Below are positions 23,060-33,972 of a stretch of DNA of 64,000 nt, piece by piece. This stretch comes from Drosophila persimilis. Lineage: Eukaryota > Arthropoda > Insecta > Diptera > Drosophilidae. The notes under the pieces are model-generated. The model made no database searches. It was not told the DNA's origin and saw nothing but the letters and a program-made list of their open reading frames with translations. The DNA lies in assembly GCF_003286085.1 (NCBI RefSeq), contig NW_020825288.1, positions 620,001-684,000 of the forward strand, given 5' to 3'. Within the stretch, counting starts at the first letter, position 1. Each line of letters opens with the position of its first letter. The position numbers and the translations under genes were made by a program.

Positions 23060-24939
23060 ATGTTAAGCAGAAGTCTTCTCTATCTGTCGATTTTGGTTGT
23101 TGTCTGGGATGGTGGCGCCCTGAAGCTGGAAGAGAGCGAAGTGGTGGATCAATTCTATTCCACTTCAATCGTTAGCATGGAGGATCTCCTGGAGTTCCAT
23201 GCGGATTTGCTTTTCCAGCTGAACAGCTATATTGACGTTCTGAGAGCTAGGATGAAACTCATACGAAGGTGGGTCTAGGGTTCTGTTTTGTAAGCCCGGG
23301 TTTCATCCTCCCCTCCCTCTAGGATAGCAGATTACATGATGGAGCATGATCATATAGTCAACCTCGAGGACCATTCCCTAAACTACTTTCATCTCGTTCG
23401 GCACATGCACAAGGATTGGGCACACGTGCTGGAGTTGATGGAGCAGCCCTTGGGTAAGAGTCAGCTGCTGTTTCTAAAGGAGTCGCGGCCCCACTATCCC
23501 AGTGCCTGGGACTTGGAAGAAGGCTCCTTGGGTATTCACAGGATGCAGAAGACATATCAGCTGCAGCCCAAGGATATGGTCAGAGGCCTGCTCGATGGCG
23601 TTCATCATGGGTAGGTGCAGCCATAAAAAAAAGACCCTTTCCTCCTTCATTCGAGGTCCTTTGCAGGACACGCTTTTCAACCCTCGAGTGTTTCACCGTG
23701 GCTCGAGCAATATATAAGAAGCACAGATACCACGACGCGGTGACTTGGCTGGAAGAGACCCTTAGCCTATACGATCAGGCATCAGAGCAGACAAAAGAGA
23801 ACTACCAGATACTTGGATTTGATGTCTCCCAAGCGAACAACCTGTACATCAAAGGCCTCATGCATCTAAGTGAGTTTTGCAATCAATTGACACAAATCTC
23901 TCCTAATGACAATCAGATCGCTATAAGGATGCTTTGAAAGCCATTGATCGGGATCCCAAACCCTACCTAAGGCGACTTCGCGATCGAGTAGAGATGCGGA
24001 TGATGAGCACTATCGATCTTCCGCTAGAGAAGCCCAATCCTCCTCTGACTGGCTTACAGCTCTGCTGTCGTGGGGGCTGTCCGTATCGGGACATGCACCG
24101 CCTGACCTGTAGCTACAACACCACAGCCGCGCCCTTCCTCCGGCTGGCTCCCTTCAAGACGGAGCTTCTCTCACTCGCCCCCTACATGGTGCTCTACCAC
24201 GACGTCATCACACCGCTGGAGTCGCTGACGCTGAAAAATCTATCCAAGCCCCACATGAAACGTCGGGCCATGACCTTCAACAAACAGAAGCTGAGGCCTT
24301 TAATCGATTCGGGACGTACCTCGAACTCTGTGTGGCTCACGTCCCACGAAAATGCGGTCATGGAGCGGTTAGAACGAAGAGTCGGAGTCATGACAAACTT
24401 CGAGATGGAGAACTCGGAGGTATACCAGCTGATCAACTACGGGATCGGAGGCCACTATAAACCCCACACCGACCACTTTGAGACCCCACAGGTGAAGTCC
24501 CGACCGTAACGGAATTGGACTCATTTCTGATCTATGATTTCCTCCTTAGGCTCTCGAGCATCGCGGAGGAGGAGACCGAATAGCCACCGTTCTTTTTTAT
24601 GTATGTTAAATGTCGAGTTTTGATTGAAACCCACTCTAGTTGTCGTGTCCTGCAGCTCAGTGATGTTCCCCAAGGTGGTGCCACTCTCTTTCCACGTCTA
24701 AATATCTCTGTTCAACCACGACAAGGTGATGCTCTTCTCTGGTACAACCTCAACGATCGAGGACAGGGCGAAATAGGCACAGTCCATACTTCTTGTCCCA
24801 TAATCAAGGGATCTAAGTGGGGTAAGTATATTCTCTTGAACGTATAATGAAACCCATATGAACTTTTCTCTCTGTTTCAGCCCTGGTCAAATGGATAGAC
24901 GAGCTGTCGCAGCCGTTCCGCAGACCGTGTAATCGATAG
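23060..24939 (+). CDS. prolyl 4-hydroxylase alpha-type protein A2
   Basis: Seven in-phase exons: 23060-23268, 23323-23610, 23667-23869, 23917-24491, 24550-24600, 24656-24821, 24881-24939, giving 516 aa. The signal peptide (LLYLSILVVVWDGGA) is followed by a coiled segment. Exon 2 reads through the site of an intron present in the sister genes. The catalytic exon opens with a variant cysteine motif (LCCRGGCPYRD). Active-site residues are intact: H-T-D after GIGGHYKP, the distal His in TVHTSCPI, and Lys in GSKW. An initiator-like TCAGTC lies about 20 bp before the ATG. It differs from B2 mainly in one stretch of the catalytic exon, around 24239-24310. Confidence 0.88.
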
Positions 24940-25032
24940 TACTTCCTTTTATACCCATATCTAATACAGAATTCTGTTAGCCACGCTTCGCTTTGACACT
25001 ATTCAACGCAGAATCGCACTCTTACATCAATC

Positions 25033-25907
25033 ATGTGGTTTTCTCTGCGAGTAAGAATCGTTCTGACGGCTCTTTCCTACTCTTTTTGGGTGGAGGCAAA
25101 CGATGGGAAGGGTTCTTATTCCAATTTGGGCATTAAAGGACTGATAGATGTGGATGAGAAGCTTCTAAGTCAAATGGTGGACTATAGCAGTGTGCTCCAG
25201 AAAAAGATCAGTTTGATGCGTCGGTAGGTGCCACATTGAAGTAGAAAGAATCCTGACCTTAGTCAATCCAATCTCAGTTACATTGCTTTGATGAGAGTGA
25301 AGCAAACGCATGCGGAACCCGACAGGGAGCAGTATATGGCCAATCCCCTCCAAAGCTATTCTCTGATCCACCACATGCACTTCGACTGGACGACTTGGCG
25401 TAGGCTCATGGAGCAGTCACTAGGCAGAGGTAGACTCCACAAACATACAAACGCTCTCCATTAATCAAGATCTCTTCCCTTTATTTAGAGCAAATCTCTG
25501 AAATCCGTGCACTAATGCCCCAAATTTCCAGAATTGAATATGGTACCGCCATGCAAGATCTCATCCACGAACCCATGGCAGCAGTTCAGTTCGAGTAAGT
25601 GCAAGAAATCGATAGAATTGAGCGAGGAAAGAGTCTTAACAGATCCATATTCAGTCCGGTGGAGGCCTTGGAGCTTGCTACCTTCGCATACGACAAGGAG
25701 CGCCCCGATCTCGCCGAGAAGTGGCTGAATGTGACACTATCCGGCTACCAGAAACTCAGTCCCAGCAAAAAGGAACTCTACAAAGTGCTGAGCGTGGTCA
25801 AAGAGAGTGAAGTGCAAAAGCTCTATAAAAAGGTAAAAAAAATTAACAAATTGTTTTGGATTTTTGAATTGTTAAAAAAGATGTTGTGGCTATATTACAA
25901 ACTCTAA
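25033..25907 (+). CDS. catalytic-domain-less PH4alpha protein A3
   Basis: Four family exons: 25033-25223, 25278-25429, 25489-25594, 25655-25832. They encode a signal peptide, coiled N-terminus, dimerisation domain and substrate-binding domain (209 aa). Exon 3 is 45 bp (15 codons) shorter than in A1 and A4. After the last exon the frame runs on to a TAA at 25905-25907, giving 233 aa. No catalytic exons follow; A4 begins at 26169. A decayed trace of the next exon may be visible near 25919-25975 (TYDAVLRNQLCNQRKLRP, then a stop). Copy B is nearly identical, so the truncation predates the duplication. It may be a dead gene, or a secreted subunit that dimerises without catalysing. Confidence 0.65.
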
Positions 25908-26168
25908 GTAATACATATGATGCTGTACTTCGCAATCAGCTCTGTAATCAGCGCAAGTTGCGACCAGGAAATGTCCCGCGTTGACGTTAGATAAATGCAT
26001 GTCGCATACAAATACAAAATACAACATTTCAATGTAAATAAATATTGTATCATACCATTTCGAATCATCTCAATTATTCTTAGAAGAGTGACGAATTGAT
26101 AGCCCCATGAACCCCTTAAGACTGTGAGTTTTCCCCCCAAAGCAGCAGCTTCCAGTCACACACCCAAT

Positions 26169-28172
26169 ATGATAAGAAGTACCATAATATTCTTCGTGGG
26201 AGTGCTCGCCGGCTTAGACAGCTTTTCGAATGCCCAGTCTAGGGAGCATCCCGCCAGGTCGATATACAAGCTGCGCGAGTATCTTGAACTTCAAGGAAAT
26301 TTGGTTCTCAACCTGGAGTACTATGTGTACCACCTGGAAATAAAACTGCATAAAATCCAAGAGTGAGTAGAGCGAATGGGGAATTGGGGATTTCGAAATA
26401 TTAATCCTCTAAAAATCCCCTAGAGCTCTGCTTGACATGGAGAAAGTGCATGCTCTTTTTGAGGAGGACAAAAGGGCCTTTGTGTCCAATCCCGTCAACA
26501 GTTTCTCGCTCATCCGACACATGCACTCTGACTGGATGAAGTGGCAGCTCTACCTATCGGGGGACCCAGGACAAGGTTAGTTTTGATCCCATACCGTAGT
26601 CGTATGGTTATGTGTTATGTATACTATTCAGAACAACTGGCGTACATGAGGGAAACCAGTGCGTATCTCCCGACCAAGGATGATATCGCAGACGCCCTTC
26701 TGGGTATGGAAAGAGTGAGGAGTGTGTATGGCCTGGAGCCCCAGGATATGGCGAGTGGCTTGCTCTCGGACGTGCAGTACGAGTAAGTGATCCGATGTTA
26801 AGCAACATCCTGGATGTACATATATTCGAGCTACTCGATCTCCACCAGCTCTAGTTTTTCCCCCCATGACTGTCGCTCGCTGGCGGAGTACAGCATCGGA
26901 ATGAAGGACTACCCCACTGCAGAGCGATGGCTACAGGTGGCCATATCGCTGCTTCAGGACAGAAATGAGGATCCAGTTGTCCCTCTGAAAATCATTGATG
27001 TTACCCAAATTCTAGTAGAAAGCTACCGCGCCCAGCGTATGTAATGAGAGGTATCGCAAACCGGATATCGACTCTCATTTTCCCGCAGGAAATCCTTGGA
27101 GTGCTGGGCATATCCTGGAAGCTGCTCTGAAGCTGAGTCCTTTTGATGCTCGTCTGTTGAGGCTGAAGGAGCAAGTGAGCACAGACTTGATGTACGAGGT
27201 TCCGCTGAAACCCAGGCCAAAAGGAGTGCCCGATCAGGATCACTGCTGTAATGGGCTTTGTAAGGGGCCCAGGAACAGGCACCTCCACTGCTTCTACCTC
27301 ACTAAACGAGGATCCCCCTTTCTGCTCTTGGCGAGGGTTAGGACTGAGATTCTCTCTGACGATCCCTTTATTGCGTTGTACTACGATGTATTGACCCACT
27401 CCGATATGGTGTCCCTGCGGAACACAAGCGAGCCGTTGCTACATCCAGCCACCACCATTCAATATTTTAACGCGCCGCAGGAGTTGTCTAACTCCCGTAC
27501 AGCGCACTTCGTCTGGCTGGAGCCGACCATTACAGAGGCGACCCGAAGAGCAGATCGGGTGCTTTGGGATGTCACGGGTCTAAATCTTAGCAACTCTGAA
27601 ATGTTCCAGGTCAATAACTATGGGATTGGAGGCTCGTTCATGCGCCACAGTGACCTTTTGCACTCCGTAAGCATATCCTTAGTCTCCATCTAATTGATAT
27701 TCCCATTCGGTTGTCTAGGAAAGAAATTATCTAGTGAGAGAACGCATTGCCACGGCCATATTTTACGTAAGTGAATGATGGACGACGATTCCTTCCCTCT
27801 GCCTATTGTCGAGTCTATACGAGTACGAGTATGTCTGATCCCACAGCTAAGCGATGTGCCCCACGGCGGCGCCACCTTGTTCACAGAGCTGAATGTGACC
27901 GTATTCCCCCAGGCAGGAACTGTTCTTTTCTGGTACAACCTGGCCCATTCAGGAGATCACGATATGAGAACACGCCACACAGGTTGTCCCGTCATCGTGG
28001 GTTCCAAGTGGAGTAGGTTTTCCCTTAGACTGTTTTAGCGATATCTGCAAATAAGTATTACCTTGATTTGGTTCTTTTCCTGTTAGTGATGACTCGCTGG
28101 ATATATGACGATGGTCAGGCGTTCACCAAGCCCTGCCACACGAAACTAAAAAGCCCCATGGTTATGGCCTAA
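26169..28172 (+). CDS. prolyl 4-hydroxylase alpha-type protein A4
   Basis: Eight in-phase exons: 26169-26362, 26424-26575, 26632-26782, 26849-27036, 27089-27666, 27719-27766, 27847-28012, 28087-28172, giving 520 aa. The start at 26169 was chosen because a signal peptide (STIIFFVGVLAGLDSFSNA) follows directly; an in-frame ATG 45 bp upstream would only add polar residues. The catalytic exon opens with HCCNGLCKGPRN. The iron site is H-S-D, but the motif before it is GIGGSFMR rather than GIGGHYxP. The distal His (TRHTGCPV) and Lys (GSKW) are present. The C-terminus ends with the conserved Pro-Cys (KPCHTK). AATAAA at 28189-28194 is the likely poly(A) signal. Confidence 0.88.
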
Positions 28173-28212
28173 GCGGAGATAATGTGCCAATAAATTGGAT
28201 TACTCTACAAAA

Positions 28213-28706
28213 ATTGTATGGCGTGAAATTTTTATTTTGTTTCCCATAGTCCGATTTCAGTTTGAAAATGGCTAGTTGTATAGGGACGATCGAATAATTT
28301 ATGTTCCTGGAAAGAGATCTTCCATTCGACCTTCAACAATATATGGATTCACTCAGAGAAGCTCGAAGTGATCATACCCGAAGTACTTTACACCCAGCAT
28401 ATATATGTACAAATTTATGTATTTAATACAATGTATGTTATATGTCTTTTGGTATCGCTGTTCACAAAAGACACGATTTGATGTTTTGTCAAACAAAATG
28501 TCGTCAAATCGGTCGAGTCGTTAGGGAGATTTTAATATAATATCTTATCCGTTTCCATTTGTATGTACATGTGTATGTTACTTGTGTATGTACATATTCT
28601 TTATGGGGTCGGAAACGCTTCCTTCTGGGCGTTATACACACCCATTTTCACCACAAATCTAATATGCCCCTTTACTCTTCGAGTGCCGGATTTACAAAAT
28701 TAAAGC
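28213..28706. other. unique spacer between the two duplication copies
   Basis: About 490 bp of AT-rich sequence with TATGTACATGTGTATG-type repeats near 28558-28595. It is not part of the repeated block as far as can be seen. It should contain the duplication junction. No gene is seen. Confidence 0.55.
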
Positions 28707-28828
28707 TAACAAAGTTACGAAACCTATCAGTAGGTGATGGATATCAAGGCGATAAAAATGCATTTCCCGCTTGTTAGTAGTTTCTTTAAACTCATAAACA
28801 AACGTTTAGTATACACGTAATTTTCAAA

Positions 28829-30743
28829 ATGAGAAGATTGAAGTGCTTCCTGTGCTTGATCTACCTTTGGTTTCCCGGTGCGACCTTAAGGCAGCTAAAC
28901 AAGAACTATGCCATGTCCATATACGATCTGGGAGAGCTACTGACCCACAATAAAGTGCTGGTCAACCACCTAGAGGCCTACGCGGATAAGTTGCAGCAGA
29001 GGGTGGACCTTATAGACAGGTGAGTGAAACTTCATGAGACTAAGCCTTTAACAGTTTTTCCATGGCCCTACAGTTATGTTGAGATCATGAAAGAGAAGAT
29101 AGCTCGCGCACAAAGGATGGATCACGACCCTCCGTCTAGTTTTTCCTTCATGCGACACATGCAATTCGATTGGCCCAACATTCTGTGGTATCTGGAGCAG
29201 CAGCCTGGTGAAGGTCAGTGCTCCTCAACCCATCGAAGAACCTTTTCATAAGCGATGTTTTTCTACAGCTCAAGCTACAGGTATAAGCCTTCTTCACTCT
29301 GATTTACCGACTACCAAGGATTTGGAGGAAACCCTTAATGGGCTGTGGCGCATTCAGACCATTTACAATCTAAATGGCTCTGATATGGCCAAGGGACTCC
29401 TGATGGGAGTGCAGCACAAGTGAGTGGAAGAAATCATTCGAATAAGAATAGTAGTGCTCATTAATTTTCAGTTACTCCACCACCCCATTTGAGCGCTATA
29501 CCATCGCCAAGTATTTGGCGAAATGGGGGGACTATGCCAAGGCAAAAGATTGGATCTCTGTGTCCCTGGATCTATACCAGGCGGATGAGGATTACTGGGA
29601 TTTGTATGAACAGCAGGGACTGTCTGCGGAAAACCTGTATGAACTGTATGTTGAGGTTTTAAATAACTTGAGCGAGGACAAGGAAAGGCCTCTTTCCACG
29701 ATGATTGAAACCCTAAATAGGCATCCAAAGAACCACAACTTGAAGCGGGCTCTCACTAGGCTGGAAATGAGCCATCGCATTGGGGAAGAGCCCCAGGAAC
29801 AGGTCAGTGGAGGAATCGCAAAGAAAAGCCAGTAATGCGGATTAATCTATCATTTAGGAGTCTGAAGACCAGGATGACTTCCTGGACTGCTGCTCTAGAG
29901 AGTGCCGCCGAGGATCCCGACTTTACTGCCTTTACAATACCACTGCAACAGCGTTCCTCCGCCTGGCACCCCTGAAAATGGAGCTGTTATCACTTGATCC
30001 CTACGTGGTGCTCTACCATGATGTGCTTGCGGATAGGGAAATGTCTTTACTGAAGTTGATGGCACAGAGGGACTTGGTTCGGGCCGTAACCTACAATGCA
30101 ACGGAGAAGAAACACTCTGAAGATCCAAACCGCACCACAAAAGCCGGTTGGCTGGACCCTAGCCATAATCTAATACGAAGGATGGGCATATTGACAGAGG
30201 ACATGTCTAACTTGGATCTCGAAAGATCGGAGGACTTTCAGGTTCTCAACTACGGCATTGGCGGCCACTATGCCGTCCACCCCGACTTCTTTGAGGTAAG
30301 ACCTTAATACTTTAAACCAACAAAACCAACCTGATCGAATTTATTTTAGGGTTCTAATCCTGAACTCCCCGATCGGGTTGCCACATTATTGTTCTACGTG
30401 AGTAACCTTTTGTTCATCTTTGGGAAGAGTTTCTATGAATCTCTCTTTCATTTAGTTGAGTGATGTGCCTCTGGGGGGCGCCACAGTGTTTCCCTTACTC
30501 GACCTGTCGGTGTTTCCCAAGAAGGGAGCAGTCTTGATGTGGTACAACTTGGATCACAAGGGGCAAGGCATGGAAAAGACCATTCACTCGGCCTGTCCCG
30601 TCGTTGTCGGCTCCAGATGGGGTAAAATTAACCTCAAAAGAGAAACAAGATTGATTCAACAATGTATTTCTTTCCAAACAGTGATGACCAAGTGGATAAA
30701 TCAGCAACCCCAACTATTTCGACGGCCTTGCCTAAGAGAGTAG
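28829..30743 (+). CDS. prolyl 4-hydroxylase alpha-type protein B1 (intact copy of A1)
   Basis: Eight in-phase exons: 28829-29019, 29074-29213, 29269-29419, 29472-29802, 29858-30295, 30350-30397, 30456-30621, 30682-30743, giving 508 aa. Exons 1-3 and their introns appear identical to A1. Exon 4 has the 11 bp missing from A1 and stays in frame. The catalytic exon opens with CCSRECRRGSR. Active-site residues are H-P-D after GIGGHYAV, the distal His in TIHSACPV, and Arg (not Lys) in GSRW. Arg fills the 2-oxoglutarate-binding role in many other dioxygenases, so activity is plausible. Compared with A1, the catalytic exon has many amino-acid changes. Confidence 0.88.
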
Positions 30744-30860
30744 TGAATAAAGTCTTTCGTTGAACAGAAACCATGTCAGATTCATGACCAATCGATTTCC
30801 CTGTCTTAGCTTTATTTTCTTCTTAACTTCTTAACTTCAGTCAGTGGCATTCCAGAGATA

Positions 30861-32743
30861 ATGTTGAGCAGAAGTCTTCTCTATCTGTCGATTTTGGTTG
30901 TTGTCCGGGATGGTGGCGCCTTGGAGCTGGAAGAGAGCGAAGTGGTGGATCAATTCTATTCCACTTCAATCGTTAGCATGGAGGATCTCCTGGAGTTCCA
31001 TGCGGATTTGCTTTTCCAGCTGAACAGCTATATTGACGTTCTGAGAGCTAGGATGAAACTCATACGAAGGTGGGTCTAGGGTTCTGTTTTGTAAGCCCGG
31101 GTTTCATCCTCCCCTCCCTCTAGGATAGCAGATTACATGATGGAGCATGATCATATAGTCAACCTCGAGGACCATTCCCTAATCTACTTTCATCTCGTTC
31201 GGCACATGCACAAGGATTGGGCACACGTGCTGGAGTTGATGGAGCAGCCCTTGGGTAAGAGTCAGCTGCTGTTTCTAAAGGAGTCGCGGCCCCACTATCC
31301 CAGTGCCTGGGACTTGGAAGAAGGCTCCTTGGGTATTCACAGGATGCAGAAGACCTATCAGCTGCAGCCCAAGGATATGGTCAGAGGCCTGCTCGATGGC
31401 GTTCATCATGGGTAGGTGCAGCCATAAAAAAAAGACCCTTTCCTCCTTCATTCGAGGTCCTTTGCAGGACACGCTTTTCAACCCTCGAGTGTTTCACCGT
31501 GGCTCGAGCAATATATAAGAAGCACAGATATCACGACGCGGTGACTTGGCTGGAAGAGACCCTTAGCCTATACGATCAGGCATCAGAGCAGACAAAAGAG
31601 AACTACCAGATACTTGGATTTGATGTCTCCCAAGCGAACAACCTGTACATCAAAGGCCTCATGCATCTAAGTGAGTTTTGCAATCAATTGACACAAATCT
31701 CTCCTAATGACAATCAGATCGCTATAAGGATGCTTTGAAAGCCATTGATCGGGATCCCAAACCCTACCTACGGCGACTTCGCGATCGAGTAGAGATGCGG
31801 ATGATGAGCACTATCGATCTTCCGCTAGAGAAGCCCAATCCTCCTCTGACTGGCTTACAGCTCTGCTGTCGTGGGGGCTGTCCGTATCGGGACATGCACC
31901 GCCTGACCTGTAGCTACAACACCACAGCCGCGCCCTTCCTCCGGCTGGCTCCCTTCAAGACGGAGCTTCTCTCACTCTCCCCCTACATGGTGCTCTACCA
32001 CGACGTCATCACACCGCTGGAGTCGCTGACGCTGAAAAATCTATCCAAGCCCCTCATGAAACGTCGGGCCATGGTCATGGTCAACAATCTGAAGGTGAGG
32101 CCTTTTATTGACTCGGGACGTACCTCGAACTCTGTGTGGCTCACGTCCCACGAAAATGCGGTCATGGAGCGGTTAGAACGAAGAGTCGGAGTCATGACAA
32201 ACTTCGAGATGGAGAACTCGGAGGTATACCAGCTGATCAACTACGGGATCGGAGGCCACTATAAACCCCACACCGACCACTTTGAGACCCCACAGGTGAA
32301 GTCCCGACCGTAACGGAATTGGACTCATTTCTGATCTATGATTTCCTCCTTAGGCTCTCGAGCATCGCGGAGGAGGAGACCGAATAGCCACCGTTCTTTT
32401 TTATGTATGTTAAATGTCGAGTTTTGATTGAAAACCACTCTAGTTGTCGTGTCCTGCAGCTCAGTGATGTTCCCCAAGGTGGTGCCACTCTCTTTCCACG
32501 TCTAAATATCTCCGTTCAACCACGACAAGGTGATGCTCTTCTCTGGTACAACCTCAACGATCGAGGACAGGGCGAAATAGGCACAGTCCATACTTCTTGT
32601 CCCATAATCAAGGGATCTAAGTGGGGTAAGTATATTCTCTTGAACGTATAATGAAACCCATATGAACTTTTCTCTCTGTTTCAGCCCTGGTCAAATGGAT
32701 AGACGAGCTGTCGCAGCCGTTCCGCAGACCGTGTAATCGATAG
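30861..32743 (+). CDS. prolyl 4-hydroxylase alpha-type protein B2
   Basis: Seven in-phase exons: 30861-31069, 31124-31411, 31468-31670, 31718-32295, 32354-32404, 32460-32625, 32685-32743, giving 517 aa. It has the same architecture as A2, with a signal peptide and an intact active site (H-T-D, TVHTSCPI His, GSKW Lys). The catalytic exon is one codon longer than in A2. The replacements cluster around 32045-32110, where A2 has AMTFNKQKLRPL and B2 has AMVMVNNLKVRPF. Introns elsewhere appear unchanged. Confidence 0.88.
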
Positions 32744-32836
32744 TACTTCCTTTTATACCCATATCTAATACAGAATTCTGTTAGCCACGCTTCGCTTTGA
32801 CACTATTCATCGCAGAATCGCACTCTTACATCAATC

Positions 32837-33711
32837 ATGTGGTTTTCTCTGCGAGTAAGAATCGTTCTGACGGCTCTTTCCTACTCTTTTTGGGTGGAGG
32901 CAAACGATGGGAAGGGTTCTTATTCCAATTTGGGCATTAAAGGACTGATAGATGTGGATGAGAAGCTTCTAAGTCAAATGGTGGACTATAGCAGTGTGCT
33001 CCAGAAAAAGATCAGTTTGATGCGTCGGTAGGTGCCACATTGAAGTAGAAAGAATCCTGACCTTAGTCAATCCAATCTCAGTTACATTGCTTTGATGAGA
33101 GTGAAGCAAACGCATGCGGAACCCGACAGGGAGCAGTATATGGCCAATCCCCTCCAAAGCTATTCTCTGATCCACCACATGCACTTCGACTGGACGACTT
33201 GGCGTAGGCTCATGGAGCAGTCACTAGGCAGAGGTAGACTCCACAAACATACAAACACTCTCCATTAATCAAGATCTCTTCCCTTTATTTAGAGCAAATC
33301 TCTGAAATCCGTGCACTAATGCCCCAAATTTCCAGAATTGAATATGGTACCGCCATGCAAGATCTCATCCACGAACCCATGGCAGCAGTTCAGTTCGAGT
33401 AAGTGCAAGAAATCGATAGAATTGAGCGAGGAAAGAGTCTTAACAGATCCATATTCAGTCCGGTGGAGGCCTTGGAGCTTGCTACCTTCGCATACGACAA
33501 GGAGCGCCCCGATCTCGCCGAGAAGTGGCTGAATGTGACACTATCCGGCTACCAGAAACTCAGTCCCAGCAAAAAGGAACTCTACAAAGTGCTGAGCGTG
33601 GTCAAAGAGAGTGAAGTGCAAAAGCTCTATAAAAAGGTAAAAAAAATTAACAAATTGTTTTGGATTTTTGAATTGTTAAAAAAGATGTTGTGGCTATATT
33701 ACAAACTCTAA
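32837..33711 (+). CDS. catalytic-domain-less PH4alpha protein B3
   Basis: Exons 32837-33027, 33082-33233, 33293-33398 and 33459-33636 mirror A3, with read-through to the TAA at 33709-33711 (233 aa). The coding sequence appears identical to A3. I saw only single-base differences, in the upstream flank (near 32810) and one intron (near 33257). It has a signal peptide, a coiled N-terminus and a shortened substrate-binding part, and no HxD, distal His or Lys. Equal preservation in both copies shows the truncation is older than the duplication, but the young age of the duplication means it says little about selection. Confidence 0.65.
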
Positions 33712-33972
33712 GTAATACATATGATGCTGTACTTCGCAATCAGCTCTGTAATCAGCGCAAGTTGCGACCAGGAAATGTCCCGCGTTGACGTTAGATAAAT
33801 GCATGTCGCATACAAATACAAAATACAACATTTCAATGTAAATAAATATTGTATCATACCATTTCGAATCATCTCAATTATTCTTAGAAGAGTGACGAAT
33901 TGATAGCCCCATGAACCCCTTAAGACTGTGAGTTTTCCCCCCAAAGCAGCAGCTTCCAGTCACACACCCAAT

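Larger units (their letters stand above)
20863..28212 (+). repeat. tandem duplication, copy A
   Basis: This block repeats as 28707-35963 in direct orientation. It contains four PH4alpha-type genes (A1 21039, A2 23060, A3 25033, A4 26169). Relative to copy B it carries a 54-bp extra stretch upstream of A1 (about 20901-20954), an 11-bp deletion in A1 and a 3-bp deletion in A2. It retains 36 bp and 17 bp missing from B4. Long introns and intergenic parts look identical by eye, so the duplication is recent or homogenised. Confidence 0.93.
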
